In this document: in pieces, positions 42,754 through 51,481 of the stretch
How positions within the stretch are numbered: position 1 is the first letter of the stretch
How the letters are laid out: each line of letters begins with the position of its first letter
NCBI RefSeq assembly: GCF_000234805.1
Contig: NC_016645.1
Location: 1,712,391 to 1,776,390, forward strand
Source of the DNA: Pyrobaculum ferrireducens
Lineage (GTDB): Archaea > Thermoproteota > Thermoprotei > Thermoproteales > Thermoproteaceae
Direction of reading: 5' to 3'
DNA: 64,000 bases
Position numbers and translations under genes: made by a program
The notes under the pieces: generated by a model
Databases searched by the model: none
What the model was told of the DNA's origin: nothing
The model's input: only the letters and a program-made list of their open reading frames with translations

Positions 42754-42847
42754 AGGGCCGTAGTCTAGCCTGGTAGGATGCGCGGTTCGGGTCCGCGTGA
42801 CCCCGGGTTCAGGGGCGACCCGCCTACAAATCCCGGCGGCCCCACCA
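42754..42847 (+). tRNA. tRNA-Pro(CGG) with a 17-nt T-loop intron
   Basis: 94 nt including encoded CCA. The anticodon stem CGCGG/CCGCG holds the loop TTCGGGT (anticodon CGG), with no intron there. Instead the T-loop is split: CCGGG-TTC, then 17 nt (42811-42827), then AAAT-CCCGG. Removal restores TTCAAAT. Boundaries may shift by one base. Acceptor: 3' CGGCCCC needs GGGGCCG, but the 5' end reads AGGGCCG, so pair 1-72 is A-C. One G may be missing from the run. Promoter CTTAAAAAC about 22 nt upstream. Confidence 0.9.
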
Positions 42848-42970
42848 AATCTCTTGTCGTAATTGTATTACCGGACGGTGTGTAGCTATTTTCGCATGGT
42901 CTGCGTCTCGCTGTGTTGCCTAGTGCGGTGGGCGTGGAGCTTGGTGGGTTTTGTGTGACATTGAATTTTT

Positions 42971-42986
42971 AAGTACTTTAGTACTT
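42971..42986. promoter_or_regulatory. Perfect 16-bp palindrome before antitoxin start
   Basis: AAGTACTTTAGTACTT is a perfect inverted repeat (7-bp arms, 2-bp centre) between a TATA-like ATTTTTAAG and GTG 42993. Very likely the operator bound by the ribbon-helix-helix antitoxin. Confidence 0.5.
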
Positions 42987-42992
42987 TTGGAT

Positions 42993-43250
42993 GTGGGTGA
43001 GAAGGAGGTTATTAAGGTTGAGATTCCGAGGTGGCTTGCGGAGAGGCTTAGGCGCTACGCCGCGGAGAGGTACGGCTTAAGGAGGGGGGCGCTTTCGCGT
43101 GCCGTCGCCGAGATTTTAGAGAGGGAGCTCGGCGGCCCGCCTGCGGGGGGTGGGCTGGAGCGGCTCGTTGGACTTGGCTTGGCTTCTGCTACGGAGTGGA
43201 GGGGGGAGGACTTGGGGGAGGCGTTGAGGAGGCGGTATGTATCTAATTGA
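42993..43250 (+). CDS. Ribbon-helix-helix-like antitoxin (VapB-type)
   Basis: About 85 residues from GTG 42993. KEVIKVEIPRWLAERLRRYA begins with a strand then a helix, and GALSRAVAEILERELGG is the second helix of a ribbon-helix-helix fold. The C-terminal part should bind the toxin. The upstream in-frame codons to 42951 lie in the promoter and palindrome. It overlaps the PIN gene by 14 nt. Confidence 0.78.
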   Translation: MGEKEVIKVEIPRWLAERLRRYAAERYGLRRGALSRAVAEILERELGGPPAGGGLERLVGLGLASATEWRGEDLGEALRRRYVSN

Positions 43251-43632
43251 TGCGAACGTCTTTCTGGAGGTTCTCTTCAAGAGACAGAGATGGGCGGACT
43301 CTCTCCGATTTCTCGAAAGGGTGAAGAGAGGTGAGGTTGGGGCTTACGTACTCCAGTTTGATCTCCACGGCATCTCTGCAATTCTGGAGAAGCCGGAACT
43401 CGTAAAGATCTTCCTGGGGGAGGTCTCTACGTGGCGCGGTCTAGAGGTCGTTAGGAGCGACCTCGCTGACGAGGTTAGGGCCGCCGAGGTTGCTGAAGGC
43501 GTCGGGCTTGATTTCGACGATGGTCTGCACTACTTCTACGCCAAGAGGCTTGGGTTAAGGCTGGTGAGTTTTGACAAGGATTTTGACAAGACAGATCTAG
43601 AGAGAGTTGAGCCGGGGGAGGTTGTCCAGTAG
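43237..43632 (+). CDS. vapC: VapC-type PIN-domain ribonuclease toxin
   Basis: 131 residues. MYLIDANVFLEVLFKRQRWA has the first catalytic Asp (D5). GVGLDFDDGLHYFYAKRLGL and LVSFDKDFDKTDL carry the other acidic residues, in the usual PIN order. ATG 43237 is inside the antitoxin gene. The pair is independent of the 9285-10000 pair in sequence. Confidence 0.87.
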   Translation: MYLIDANVFLEVLFKRQRWADSLRFLERVKRGEVGAYVLQFDLHGISAILEKPELVKIFLGEVSTWRGLEVVRSDLADEVRAAEVAEGVGLDFDDGLHYFYAKRLGLRLVSFDKDFDKTDLERVEPGEVVQ

Positions 43633-43672
43633 CTAGGGCGTCACACCCGCCGGCGCAGGAGGTGGACCGCTT

Positions 43673-44857
43673 TTATTGTTCTCTTCTAGTTGCGGCGTTG
43701 GTTATTATGTGGGCTATTTTCACTGCCTCTTCTAGCTGGCCGTCTTGTGCCATTTTCTTAAGCGTCTCTACGAGGGGTAGTAGGGTTCTCTTTACCGTGG
43801 TTTTCGCGGCGAGGGCCGCGGTTTGGCAACCTGCCCTCTGCCCCTCCTCCTCGGCTACCGCCATGGCGTGGGCCATTAGGCTGGATATCGCCTCTTCGAT
43901 GTGCCTCCTGGCGAGGTGTTGTGGCAGTTTTGCGAGCTCCTCCTCTACAATTGCCTCCGCCTTTACAGCCTCCTGCATCCTCAGGACGTTGTATTTCTCG
44001 GCCAGCTCTGCCAAGTCGCCTATCCTCACGATCTTCACGGGGAGGCCGGGGGCTACTGAGTAGGGAACGCCCAGGTCTATAATTAGCTTGACCGACGCAT
44101 CCTGGGGCACAGCGTCTATGACGTAGTCCAAGGTGTGGATTGAGGAAAACACCACGTCGCACTCCCTGAGACACCGCTCCACCTCCTCCCTGGTTAGGGG
44201 CCTCGCCTCGGCACCGATTTCAGCCGCCAGCTCAGCCGCCTTTTCGAAAGTCCTGTTTAGGATGTAGAGCTTCGCCACGCCCCTCTCCGCCAGCTCTCTG
44301 GCGAGCCCTGCGCCCACGGCCCCCGCCCCCAGCACCGCCACCTTCGCCCTGCCCAGGTCGACGAGTTGAGAGGCGTAGATTATGGAAAGGGCGCCGAGCC
44401 CCGCGGGGCCTCTGGAGATGCCCGTCTCTGTCCTCACCCGCTTCCCAACATGTATCGCCTTTTCCACGATTGTTTTGAGGAGGCCCTTGGTGTAGCCTGC
44501 CCGTACCTGTCTGGCAAACGCCTCCTCCACCTGGCCTAGTATGTCTGTCTCTCCCACGAGCATGGACTCAAGCCCCGCTGCCACTCTGAAGAGGTGCCTC
44601 GCCGCGTCGAGGCCTTTCAGCACCTTTACCGAATCAACATAGCGTCTGTACCGTGTGGCGACTGAGTTAACTTCCTCCTCCGAGGCGCCGTATAGATAAG
44701 CCTCCACTCTGTTGCATGTGTGGAGGACGAACATGGGCCTCCGGGGGCCCAGGACTTCGATGCAACCCCTCATCTCCTCGCCGACTTTGCCCAGCCTGTC
44801 GGCGTCGGCGTCTTTGTATGTTAAAATCACCGCCGAGAGGGGGGATAGGAGGTCCAC
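43673..44857 (-). CDS. hemA: Glutamyl-tRNA reductase
   Basis: 394 residues. The catalytic Cys (C48) is in [13 protein letters not shown]. Other motifs: [59 protein letters not shown] (NADPH site) and [14 protein letters not shown]-terminal dimerisation helix follows. It reduces glutamyl-tRNA to glutamate semialdehyde, the entry step of the haem pathway whose other genes lie at 30059-42348. GTG 44857 is about 25 nt from a TATA-like CTTAAATAG. Confidence 0.96.
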   Translation of the reverse strand: MDLLSPLSAVILTYKDADADRLGKVGEEMRGCIEVLGPRRPMFVLHTCNRVEAYLYGASEEEVNSVATRYRRYVDSVKVLKGLDAARHLFRVAAGLESMLVGETDILGQVEEAFARQVRAGYTKGLLKTIVEKAIHVGKRVRTETGISRGPAGLGALSIIYASQLVDLGRAKVAVLGAGAVGAGLARELAERGVAKLYILNRTFEKAAELAAEIGAEARPLTREEVERCLRECDVVFSSIHTLDYVIDAVPQDASVKLIIDLGVPYSVAPGLPVKIVRIGDLAELAEKYNVLRMQEAVKAEAIVEEELAKLPQHLARRHIEEAISSLMAHAMAVAEEEGQRAGCQTAALAAKTTVKRTLLPLVETLKKMAQDGQLEEAVKIAHIITNAATRREQ

Positions 44858-44930
44858 GTCTCTCCATATTTGTCCACTATTTAAGCGATATTACACGAAT
44901 TCTATACACATAACATGTTTAAACCCGGGC

Positions 44931-45983
44931 GTGCGCATCTGCGTGGTGTCTGTGGCGGTGCTGGCCTCCCACAGCGCCTTGGACGTGCTGGACGGCGCCA
45001 GGGACGAGGGTCTTAAGACAATTGCAGTGGCGAAGAGGGGGCGGGACAGGGCTTACAGAGAGTTCCCGGTGGTTGATAAGCTCATTGTCCTAGACGACTA
45101 TAGAGATATCTTGAAGATCGTCGACGAGCTCAGGAGGGAGGAGGCCGTCTTTGTGCCTAACCGCTCGTTCGCCGTCTACGTGGGCTACGACGCCATAGAG
45201 AGGGAGTTCGCAGTGCCTATATTTGGGAACCGCTACCTACTTAGGTGGGAGGAGAGAGTAGGGCCTCAGAACTACTACCGCCTCCTCGACGAGGGGGGTA
45301 TTAGGAGGCCGCGCACATTCCGCGTCGACGAGGTTGACCGCCCAGTCATTGTGAAGATGCCGGAGGCGGAGAGGCGGGTGGAGAGGGGTTTTTTCATCGC
45401 CCGGGATAGAGACGACTTGTTGAAAAAGGCGAGGAGGCTGGCCGACGCCGGCGTCATAAAGCTTGAGGACCTCCAGAGCGCCTCTATTGAGGAGCTTGTG
45501 CTGGGGGCCCACTTCAACGCCAACTACTTCTACTCCGTGGTGAGGAGGAGGCTGGAGCTCCACAGCTTCGACAGGCGGATACAGAGCGACCTCGACGGGA
45601 TCTACCGCCTCCCCGCCCGGGACCAGCTGGAGCTCGACCCGGAGGTGCGCTACGTGGAGGTGGGCCACGAGCCGGCGACTATACGCGAGTCTCTCCTTGA
45701 GAAGGTCTTCGACATTGGGTATAGATTCGTCGAGGCGGCTAGGAGGCTGGTGCCCCCCGGCGTAATCGGCCCATTTACGCTACAGTTTATCGTCACCCCT
45801 CAGCTAGACCTCGTCGTTTACGACGTGGCCCCGAGAATCGGGGGCGGCACAAATGTGTACATAGGGGTGGGCGGGCAGTACTCAAAGCTGTACTGGGGGA
45901 GGCCCATATCTATCGGCCGCCGTATAGCTATTGAAATCCGCGAGGCGGCGGAGAGGGGCTTTTTATCCGAAGTCACCACCTAG
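44931..45983 (+). CDS. purP: PurP-type FAICAR synthetase, first copy
   Basis: About 350 residues, ATP-grasp fold. It starts [20 protein letters not shown]; also [74 protein letters not shown] and [19 protein letters not shown]. PurP forms formyl-AICAR from AICAR, formate and ATP in archaeal purine synthesis. A second, diverged copy is at 47105. GTG 44931 chosen because the codons before it run into the hemA promoter. Its end overlaps the ferredoxin gene by 21 nt. Confidence 0.88.
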   Translation: MRICVVSVAVLASHSALDVLDGARDEGLKTIAVAKRGRDRAYREFPVVDKLIVLDDYRDILKIVDELRREEAVFVPNRSFAVYVGYDAIEREFAVPIFGNRYLLRWEERVGPQNYYRLLDEGGIRRPRTFRVDEVDRPVIVKMPEAERRVERGFFIARDRDDLLKKARRLADAGVIKLEDLQSASIEELVLGAHFNANYFYSVVRRRLELHSFDRRIQSDLDGIYRLPARDQLELDPEVRYVEVGHEPATIRESLLEKVFDIGYRFVEAARRLVPPGVIGPFTLQFIVTPQLDLVVYDVAPRIGGGTNVYIGVGGQYSKLYWGRPISIGRRIAIEIREAAERGFLSEVTT

Positions 45984-46193
45984 CCTCCTCCAGGTAATCC
46001 CACCGTTGGGGCAGGCCCTGGCGGCTCTCATGACGTTGGGCAACAGCTCCTCCCCCACGACGCCCTCGTCTATACGCCCGTCTAACCTATACTCCCTCCT
46101 CACGGCCGACAGGCCCTCAACCATTTCAAAAACGGCACCTTGACACAAGCCGCAACCAGTACACAGCCACCTATCAACCTTTACGTAAATCAC
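45963..46193 (-). CDS. Small ferredoxin
   Basis: About 76 residues with one cluster: [12 protein letters not shown] (C-x2-C-x2-C) and [10 protein letters not shown], so probably a single [4Fe-4S]. The usual second cluster is absent. GTG 46193 ([11 protein letters not shown]) is about 22 nt from a TATA-like ATTATTTATT at 46210-46220; the longer frame to 46235 begins before this box. Electron carrier, perhaps for the aldo/keto reductase next to it or for general use. Confidence 0.82.
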   Translation of the reverse strand: MIYVKVDRWLCTGCGLCQGAVFEMVEGLSAVRREYRLDGRIDEGVVGEELLPNVMRAARACPNGGITWRRLGGDFG

Positions 46194-46239
46194 AGAGGTG
46201 TACACCCCCGGAATAAATAATTTTGTTTCTACCAACCGG

Positions 46240-47064
46240 TTAATACTGGAGTCTATATATGTAGAACTGCTTATCTATGAGTTTCCAGTCCTCTTCTTTT
46301 ATCTCCCAGCCGATGGACTGGGCAATCTCTTCAACGTGCCTCGCGTTCGAGGCCTTGACCACGGGCACCACGTTGGGTATCTTGGTGTACCAGTTAAGCG
46401 CGATCTGCACGGCGCTTTTCTCGTACCTCCTCCCAATACTCCCGAGGAGGGGGTCGAGGGCCAGGGCCCCCCGCTCAAGAGCGCTGTATCCCAGGTAGAG
46501 GAGCCCCTCCCTCTGGGCGAGGGGCAGGACGTCGAGCTCGTCTCTTCTATAGCGCAGGCTGTACCTATTCTCCACGGCGGCTGGCTGTAGCTTCTTCGCG
46601 CAGGTAAGCGCCGACGCCAGCTGGCTGTGGGTAACGTTGCTCAAGCCGTAGTGGTCGGCCAGCCCCCTAGCCACGGCGGCCTCGAGAACCTTGACGACGT
46701 CGCATATCGTGTAGCCGGCGGGCACCCAGTGCAACATGGCGATCCAAGGCCTCCTCCCCAGCCGCTCGGCCGAGCGGGACAGCCTCTTGAACACCTCCTC
46801 AGGCTCTAACGTAGTTGGGTGTATCTTCGACACGACTAACACCTCCTCGACGCCCGAGGCGGCGATTTTTATCAACTCCTCGGCGTGTCCGTCGCCGTAC
46901 AGCTCAGAGGTGTCGACGAGGCGGAGGCCCAGCTCAAAGCCCCGCCTCAGCGCCCTGACCCACTCAAAGTCGTTGGAATCGTCACGCCTCCAGAAATCAC
47001 CCCCAATGCCAAATGTGCCGAGCCCAATCTCGGGGACACACCACACTGATTTTACACACTTCAC
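46240..47064 (-). CDS. Aldo/keto reductase
   Basis: 274 residues, TIM barrel. Catalytic tetrad visible: GLRLVDTSELYGDGHAEELI (Asp and Tyr), VVSKIHP (Lys) and MLHWVP (His). GLSNVTHSQL and PVVKASNARHVEEIAQSIGW are NADP-binding segments. Reduces or oxidises a small carbonyl or sugar compound; substrate unknown. ATG 47064 lies about 25 nt after a TATA-like TTTAAAAAAG. Confidence 0.88.
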   Translation of the reverse strand: MKCVKSVWCVPEIGLGTFGIGGDFWRRDDSNDFEWVRALRRGFELGLRLVDTSELYGDGHAEELIKIAASGVEEVLVVSKIHPTTLEPEEVFKRLSRSAERLGRRPWIAMLHWVPAGYTICDVVKVLEAAVARGLADHYGLSNVTHSQLASALTCAKKLQPAAVENRYSLRYRRDELDVLPLAQREGLLYLGYSALERGALALDPLLGSIGRRYEKSAVQIALNWYTKIPNVVPVVKASNARHVEEIAQSIGWEIKEEDWKLIDKQFYIYRLQY

Positions 47065-47104
47065 ATTTTAACACATGTTATCACTTTTTTAAACTTTTCC
47101 ATCA

Positions 47105-48112
47105 TTATGTAAAAAGATGTTCTAATTTGCCGCTTTTAGCCGCCTCCCTAATTTCGTGGGCTATCCTCTCCCCCATGTCCATTGGCCTGTCGAAGTAAAG
47201 CACTGAGTAGGGCGAGCCGTAGCCCATGTAGATATTGGTACCAGCCACGATCCTCCCCGAGAATTCGAAAACCACTATGGACATGTCGTCTTTTATTATC
47301 GATTCAAGGCAGTAGGGCCCGGCCATCCTACAGCCGACCATCTCCTCCACGGCCTTTGCGAACCTCTCGCCGTAGTCCTGTATTCTCGGCAGGAGGGACT
47401 CCCTGAGCACCAGGGGGAGGTTGCCCACCACTACAAACGTCGGCTCTGCCCAGCCGAAGGTCCTCCCATCCACGTTGCTCTCGTACCTAATATCTGCGCC
47501 AAATATCTCCACTCTAGAATAGACGGGGGAAGCGAAGTAGTGGTAATACGCAGGTACGCCGAAGAGATACTCCTGTACTATATACGGCTCGGACACAGAC
47601 GCGAGCTTGCGGGCGAGCTCCTCTCTGTTCCGCGCCACGAAGTACCCCCTACCCCCCTTGGCTCCGAAGAGCTTGACGATGACAGGCCCCTCGGCCTCCT
47701 CAGCCGAGCGGTAGACCTTCGGAATGGGAATCCCGGCCTTCTCCAGAAGAGACATCTTCTTAAACTGATCAGCCTCCCACCTCAACAGCTCTCTACACCC
47801 AAGCGTGGGCACCGGGGCCTCCAGCGCCTGCCTCCACCCCACGTACTCTACATAGGATCCGTGGGGGATCAACACCGCGTTGCTGGAAGCCAGCTTCTCA
47901 GCCGCCTTTCTAAAGTTAGAAAAATCCGCGGTCCACACCTCGTCGATAAAACTAAACTGGCGGTAGAAACGCGCCGTCTCCTCCCCCCTGGCCACCGCAA
48001 TAGTCCGGAAGCCGTACTTCTTAGCTCCTCTTAATATCTGGAGAGCTGTGTGGGAAGCCACAGTAGCTATGGCGAGGTGGTCGAGGTCGTATTTTTTTAG
48101 TATTTGCGACAT
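47105..48112 (-). CDS. purP: PurP-type FAICAR synthetase, second copy
   Basis: 335 residues, ATP-grasp. LAIATVASHTALQILRGAKK, FIDEVWTADFSNFR, LIPHGSYVEYVGWRQALEAP, PTLGCRELLRWEADQFKKMS, KLFGAKGGRGYFVARNREEL, FGVPAYYHYFASPVYSRVEI and FEFSGRIVAGTNIYMGYGSP are typical PurP. It is closer to the family pattern than the copy at 44931. Many hyperthermophilic archaea keep two PurP genes. ATG 48112; the upstream region is AT-rich. Confidence 0.9.
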   Translation of the reverse strand: MSQILKKYDLDHLAIATVASHTALQILRGAKKYGFRTIAVARGEETARFYRQFSFIDEVWTADFSNFRKAAEKLASSNAVLIPHGSYVEYVGWRQALEAPVPTLGCRELLRWEADQFKKMSLLEKAGIPIPKVYRSAEEAEGPVIVKLFGAKGGRGYFVARNREELARKLASVSEPYIVQEYLFGVPAYYHYFASPVYSRVEIFGADIRYESNVDGRTFGWAEPTFVVVGNLPLVLRESLLPRIQDYGERFAKAVEEMVGCRMAGPYCLESIIKDDMSIVVFEFSGRIVAGTNIYMGYGSPYSVLYFDRPMDMGERIAHEIREAAKSGKLEHLFT

Positions 48113-48292
48113 GTGGCGAGTTGCTGTCCTAGTTTTATAGATTTATTTGGAGTCCCATAGCTGGTATTAAACCTTACTCTTTAATTTATTTCATAGTTTC
48201 TCATTTCTTTTTCAGAATTTTTAAAATTTCATAAATTATTTATTATACGTTCTTTATTTTTAATATTTAAATAGAGTTGTTATGACTCACAT
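48113..48292. other. AT-rich divergent promoter region
   Basis: 180 bp, strikingly AT-rich compared with the rest of the window, with many TTTA/TAAA blocks. A TATA box ATATTTAAAT (about 48264-48273) is 25 nt before ATG 48293. It may hold regulator sites. No coding frame. Confidence 0.5.
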
Positions 48293-49297
48293 ATGGGGAA
48301 GTATAAGATTGTCGTCTTGTCGCCTGTTCCAGAGGCATTGTTAAGGATGTGGGCCGCGCCCATTGCGCAGAAATACGGCATATCTCTTGAAGATGTTGAG
48401 GTAGTCACATTCTTTGAACCCAATTATGATGAGATTAGCCGAGAGGTTGCCAATGCTGACGTTGTTGTTGGGGATTACACTTTCCGGTTTAAAATCGATG
48501 CGTCTCTCTGTGGAAAAATGGCGAAGGTAAAATTAATACAGCAACCAAGTACTGGCTACGACCATATAGATGTAGAGTCTTGTGCAAAGAGGGGGATACC
48601 CGTGGCCAACATCGGAGGGGCTAACGCCATTTCAGTCGCTGAGCACACCATAATGCTTGCACTTATGTTGTTGAAGAGGGCTGTATATGCCCATGAGAGG
48701 CTTGTTGGCGGCCAGTGGACTCAAGGCGAACTTATGAACACAATTGGAGAGATATATGGCAAGACATGGGGCGTCTTGGGCATGGGTAGGATAGGTAGAG
48801 AGGTAGCCGTTAGGGCTATGAGCTTCGGCGCCAAGGTGGTATACTACGATGTGGTTCGTAAGGAGGATGTGGAGAAGCTAGGCGTTGAGTACAGGCCATT
48901 TAACAGACTTCTGACAGAGAGCGACATTCTCAGTATACATGTACCGCTTACCCCGCAGACCAAGGGGATGATAGGCGAGCGCGAGCTTAGGATGATGAAG
49001 CCCAGCGCGGTGCTTATCAACGTATCACGTGGAGAGATTACAGACGAGGCGGCGCTTGCAAAGGCGGTTAGAGAAGGCTGGATCGCGGGGGTCGGGGTTG
49101 ATGTATTTTCTACAGAGCCGCCGCCGCATGACCACCCGCTTCTGCAAGCCGCCAGGGAGGGGTTTAACGTTATTGTGACACCTCACATAGCCGGCGCTAC
49201 TAATGAGGCTAGGTTGAGGATTATAAACGTCACTCTTGAAAATGTGTTTAAGGTACTCGCGGGTCTGAAACCGGATAACGTCGTAAATATACCATGA
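48293..49297 (+). CDS. D-isomer-specific 2-hydroxyacid dehydrogenase
   Basis: 334 residues. NAD site GVLGMGRIGREVAVRAMSFG; catalytic Arg in LINVSRGEITDEAALAKA, Glu in DVFSTEPPPHDHPLL and His in VTPHIAGATNEARL. IQQPSTGYDHIDVESC and ISVAEHTIMLALMLL are family-typical. Interconverts a 2-keto acid and a D-2-hydroxy acid. The stop overlaps the start of the TPP-enzyme gene by 4 nt. Codon choice is AT-richer than in the flanking genes. Confidence 0.92.
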   Translation: MGKYKIVVLSPVPEALLRMWAAPIAQKYGISLEDVEVVTFFEPNYDEISREVANADVVVGDYTFRFKIDASLCGKMAKVKLIQQPSTGYDHIDVESCAKRGIPVANIGGANAISVAEHTIMLALMLLKRAVYAHERLVGGQWTQGELMNTIGEIYGKTWGVLGMGRIGREVAVRAMSFGAKVVYYDVVRKEDVEKLGVEYRPFNRLLTESDILSIHVPLTPQTKGMIGERELRMMKPSAVLINVSRGEITDEAALAKAVREGWIAGVGVDVFSTEPPPHDHPLLQAAREGFNVIVTPHIAGATNEARLRIINVTLENVFKVLAGLKPDNVVNIP

Positions 49298-50943
49298 ATG
49301 TAGCGCAGGTTGTTGTTAAGTGTTTGGAACAGCTAGGCGTAAAGAGAATTTACGGATTGATAGGTACATCAATTTTAGACTTCATAGACGCAGTTAGAGA
49401 CAGCGGTTTAAGGTACATCTCAACGCGCCATGAGCAGGTCGCCGTGTCGATGGCAGATGCCGAAGGGAGGGTAACAGGCAAGCCAGGCGTGGCCGCCGTG
49501 CATGCAGGCCCTGGCTTTTTAAATTCTCTAATCTCGGTGGCAAACGCATACAAAGACGTGTCGCCTCTATTGTTAATATCTGGCGCAGTTAAAAGAAGGC
49601 TCGGCGGGCTGGATTCGTGGCTAGAGGTGCCGCAGAGGGAGATTATCAAGCCTATCGTCAAGGCCGCCTATAGAATCGACAAGCCGCTAGACGCCGCCAA
49701 GATAGTGGCAGAGGCCTATTCTATCGCCGCCTCACCACCACAGGGGCCGGTCTTTATCGAAGTTCCAGAAGATGTATGGAGTATGTCGTCTGAATACATG
49801 CCGTGCCGGGCAGAGGTGCGCCCCCCTCCACCAGTTCCGGTGGATGGAGTTAAGAAGGTGGCGGAATTGCTGTCGAGGGCTAGGAGAGTGGTTATTCTTG
49901 CTGGTGGTGGTGTGAATAGCGAGGAGGGGTCAAGGCTTTTGCTACAGCTAGCGGAGAGGTGGCGAATACCGGTGGCTGTGACTGGAAATGGACGCGGTGC
50001 CTTCCCCGAGGATCACCCACTTTTCCTGGGGCGGGCTGGGTTTGGTGGGGGTAACATAGTTGCGGATCACGCATTGGCTAGGGCTGATTTAGTATTGGCT
50101 GTGGGGGCGGGGCTCTCCGACACGACTACCTACGGCTACAACTACGTCCCTAGGGGGGACATCGTCGTGGTTAACCTCGACCCGCTGGCTGAAAAGAAGC
50201 CTATTCCCTACACCATATATTTCTACGGCGACGCGGTCGATTTCTTGAGGAAGCTCCTAGCTACTGATCTAAATATAAAACTTGATGAAGATTGGTACAG
50301 AGAATTAGAGGGGGTGAGGGCGAATTGGAACACGTTGCTGGAAGAGGCGCTTTCAAGAAAGTACCAAGGTTTTGTAAATCCCTCGAAGTTCTTCCACAAA
50401 CTTGACAAGGCGCTTCCCAGGGAAATTGTAATGATTGGCGGGCAAGGATTGCACATAGTCTACACCTTCAGCTTCGTGAGGATAAGAGCGGTGCGGGGAT
50501 ACCTTGCAGCCTTTAACCTAGGGGCTATGGGCTTCGCCTTCCCGGCGGCGCTGGGGGCTAAACTGGCGATGCCAGAGCGCGATGTATATGCCGTGGTGGG
50601 CGACGGCGAGTTTATGATGACTGTGCAAGATCTAGAGACGGCGGTTAGGGAGAAGATTCCGGTAAAGGTTATAATCGTAAACGATAATTCTTACAGGGTC
50701 CTTTACGCTAGGCAAAAGGCGCAGAAAATGGGCAGAGTCTTCGGCACGCTCCACACAAATCCAGATTTTGTAAAACTAACAGATGCATTTGGTGTAGAGG
50801 CCATGTCGATAAACTCAGACGAAGAGATACCCAAAGCCGTGAAATATATCACGGAAAAAAGCGAAGGACCCAGAGTTCTTGAAATTAAGATCCATCCAGA
50901 CGATTTACCTCCAATGAATATAGAGGCCGCGTTGAGATTTTAA
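49294..50943 (+). CDS. Acetolactate synthase-like TPP-dependent enzyme
   Basis: 549 residues. The TPP-activating Glu is in RHEQVAVSMADAEGR; VHAGPGFLNSLISVANAY, then a central domain VILAGGGVNSEEG, then the TPP motif VVGDGEFMMTVQDLETAVRE ending in IIVNDNSY (GDG-x~26-NDN). The family includes acetolactate synthase, oxalyl-CoA, benzoylformate and sulfopyruvate decarboxylases. Coupling with a 2-hydroxyacid dehydrogenase suggests a 2-keto acid substrate. No regulatory small subunit gene is nearby, so a catabolic or specialised enzyme is likelier than IlvB. Confidence 0.85.
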   Translation: MNVAQVVVKCLEQLGVKRIYGLIGTSILDFIDAVRDSGLRYISTRHEQVAVSMADAEGRVTGKPGVAAVHAGPGFLNSLISVANAYKDVSPLLLISGAVKRRLGGLDSWLEVPQREIIKPIVKAAYRIDKPLDAAKIVAEAYSIAASPPQGPVFIEVPEDVWSMSSEYMPCRAEVRPPPPVPVDGVKKVAELLSRARRVVILAGGGVNSEEGSRLLLQLAERWRIPVAVTGNGRGAFPEDHPLFLGRAGFGGGNIVADHALARADLVLAVGAGLSDTTTYGYNYVPRGDIVVVNLDPLAEKKPIPYTIYFYGDAVDFLRKLLATDLNIKLDEDWYRELEGVRANWNTLLEEALSRKYQGFVNPSKFFHKLDKALPREIVMIGGQGLHIVYTFSFVRIRAVRGYLAAFNLGAMGFAFPAALGAKLAMPERDVYAVVGDGEFMMTVQDLETAVREKIPVKVIIVNDNSYRVLYARQKAQKMGRVFGTLHTNPDFVKLTDAFGVEAMSINSDEEIPKAVKYITEKSEGPRVLEIKIHPDDLPPMNIEAALRF

Positions 50944-50962
50944 TACCTGACATTTAACATCC

Positions 50963-51481
50963 ATGTTTTTTGGCAGACAGTACAGCGAGGAGGAGCTACG
51001 GCTTATCCGCTGTATTGAGGAGGTGGTGGCGGGCTCGGGGGGAGGTAGCGACGACAGGTGCCTCAGGGCCGCCGCCGAGTATCTGTGCCGGAAGAGGCTT
51101 GGCGAGGCGGCGTCGCTGGACAAGATAGCGGCTAGACACGGAGTTCAGCTACTCTGCGTCTATAGGTGGTACAGCAAGCTTTTCCAGATGGGGTACAGAT
51201 ACCCCAGAGACGAATTTGAACACCACCTAGAGACGGTGAGGAAGATCTACGGGGAGGCGGTAGCCGAGGAGGTGAGGAGGCTGTACGAATTTCTAAAGTC
51301 TAAGGGCGCCGTCCAGGGCCTGAAGCCTGGCGGCGTCGTGGCCGCCCTCCTGTACTACGCCGCTAAGAAACACCGCTTTAAATACGACGTGGTGAAGGCG
51401 GCGTATGAATTCGACACGTATCCAGAGACCGTGGAGAAAAACATAGTCCTCTTCCAGTGGTACATCCACGGAATCATCTAG
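50963..51481 (+). CDS. TFB-like protein with two cyclin folds
   Basis: 172 residues. Two helical repeats resemble the TFB/TFIIB core: repeat 1 with LRAAAEYLCRKRLGEAASLD-KIAARHGVQLLCVYRWYSKL, repeat 2 with GVVAALLYYAAKKHRFKYDV-VKAAYEFDTYPETVEKNI. The zinc ribbon and B-finger of genuine TFB are absent. It might be a truncated TFB paralogue that binds promoter DNA or TBP, or another cyclin-fold protein. ATG 50963 follows a TATA-like ATTTTAATA by about 23 nt. Overlaps the convergent serpin gene by 8 nt. Confidence 0.55.
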   Translation: MFFGRQYSEEELRLIRCIEEVVAGSGGGSDDRCLRAAAEYLCRKRLGEAASLDKIAARHGVQLLCVYRWYSKLFQMGYRYPRDEFEHHLETVRKIYGEAVAEEVRRLYEFLKSKGAVQGLKPGGVVAALLYYAAKKHRFKYDVVKAAYEFDTYPETVEKNIVLFQWYIHGII

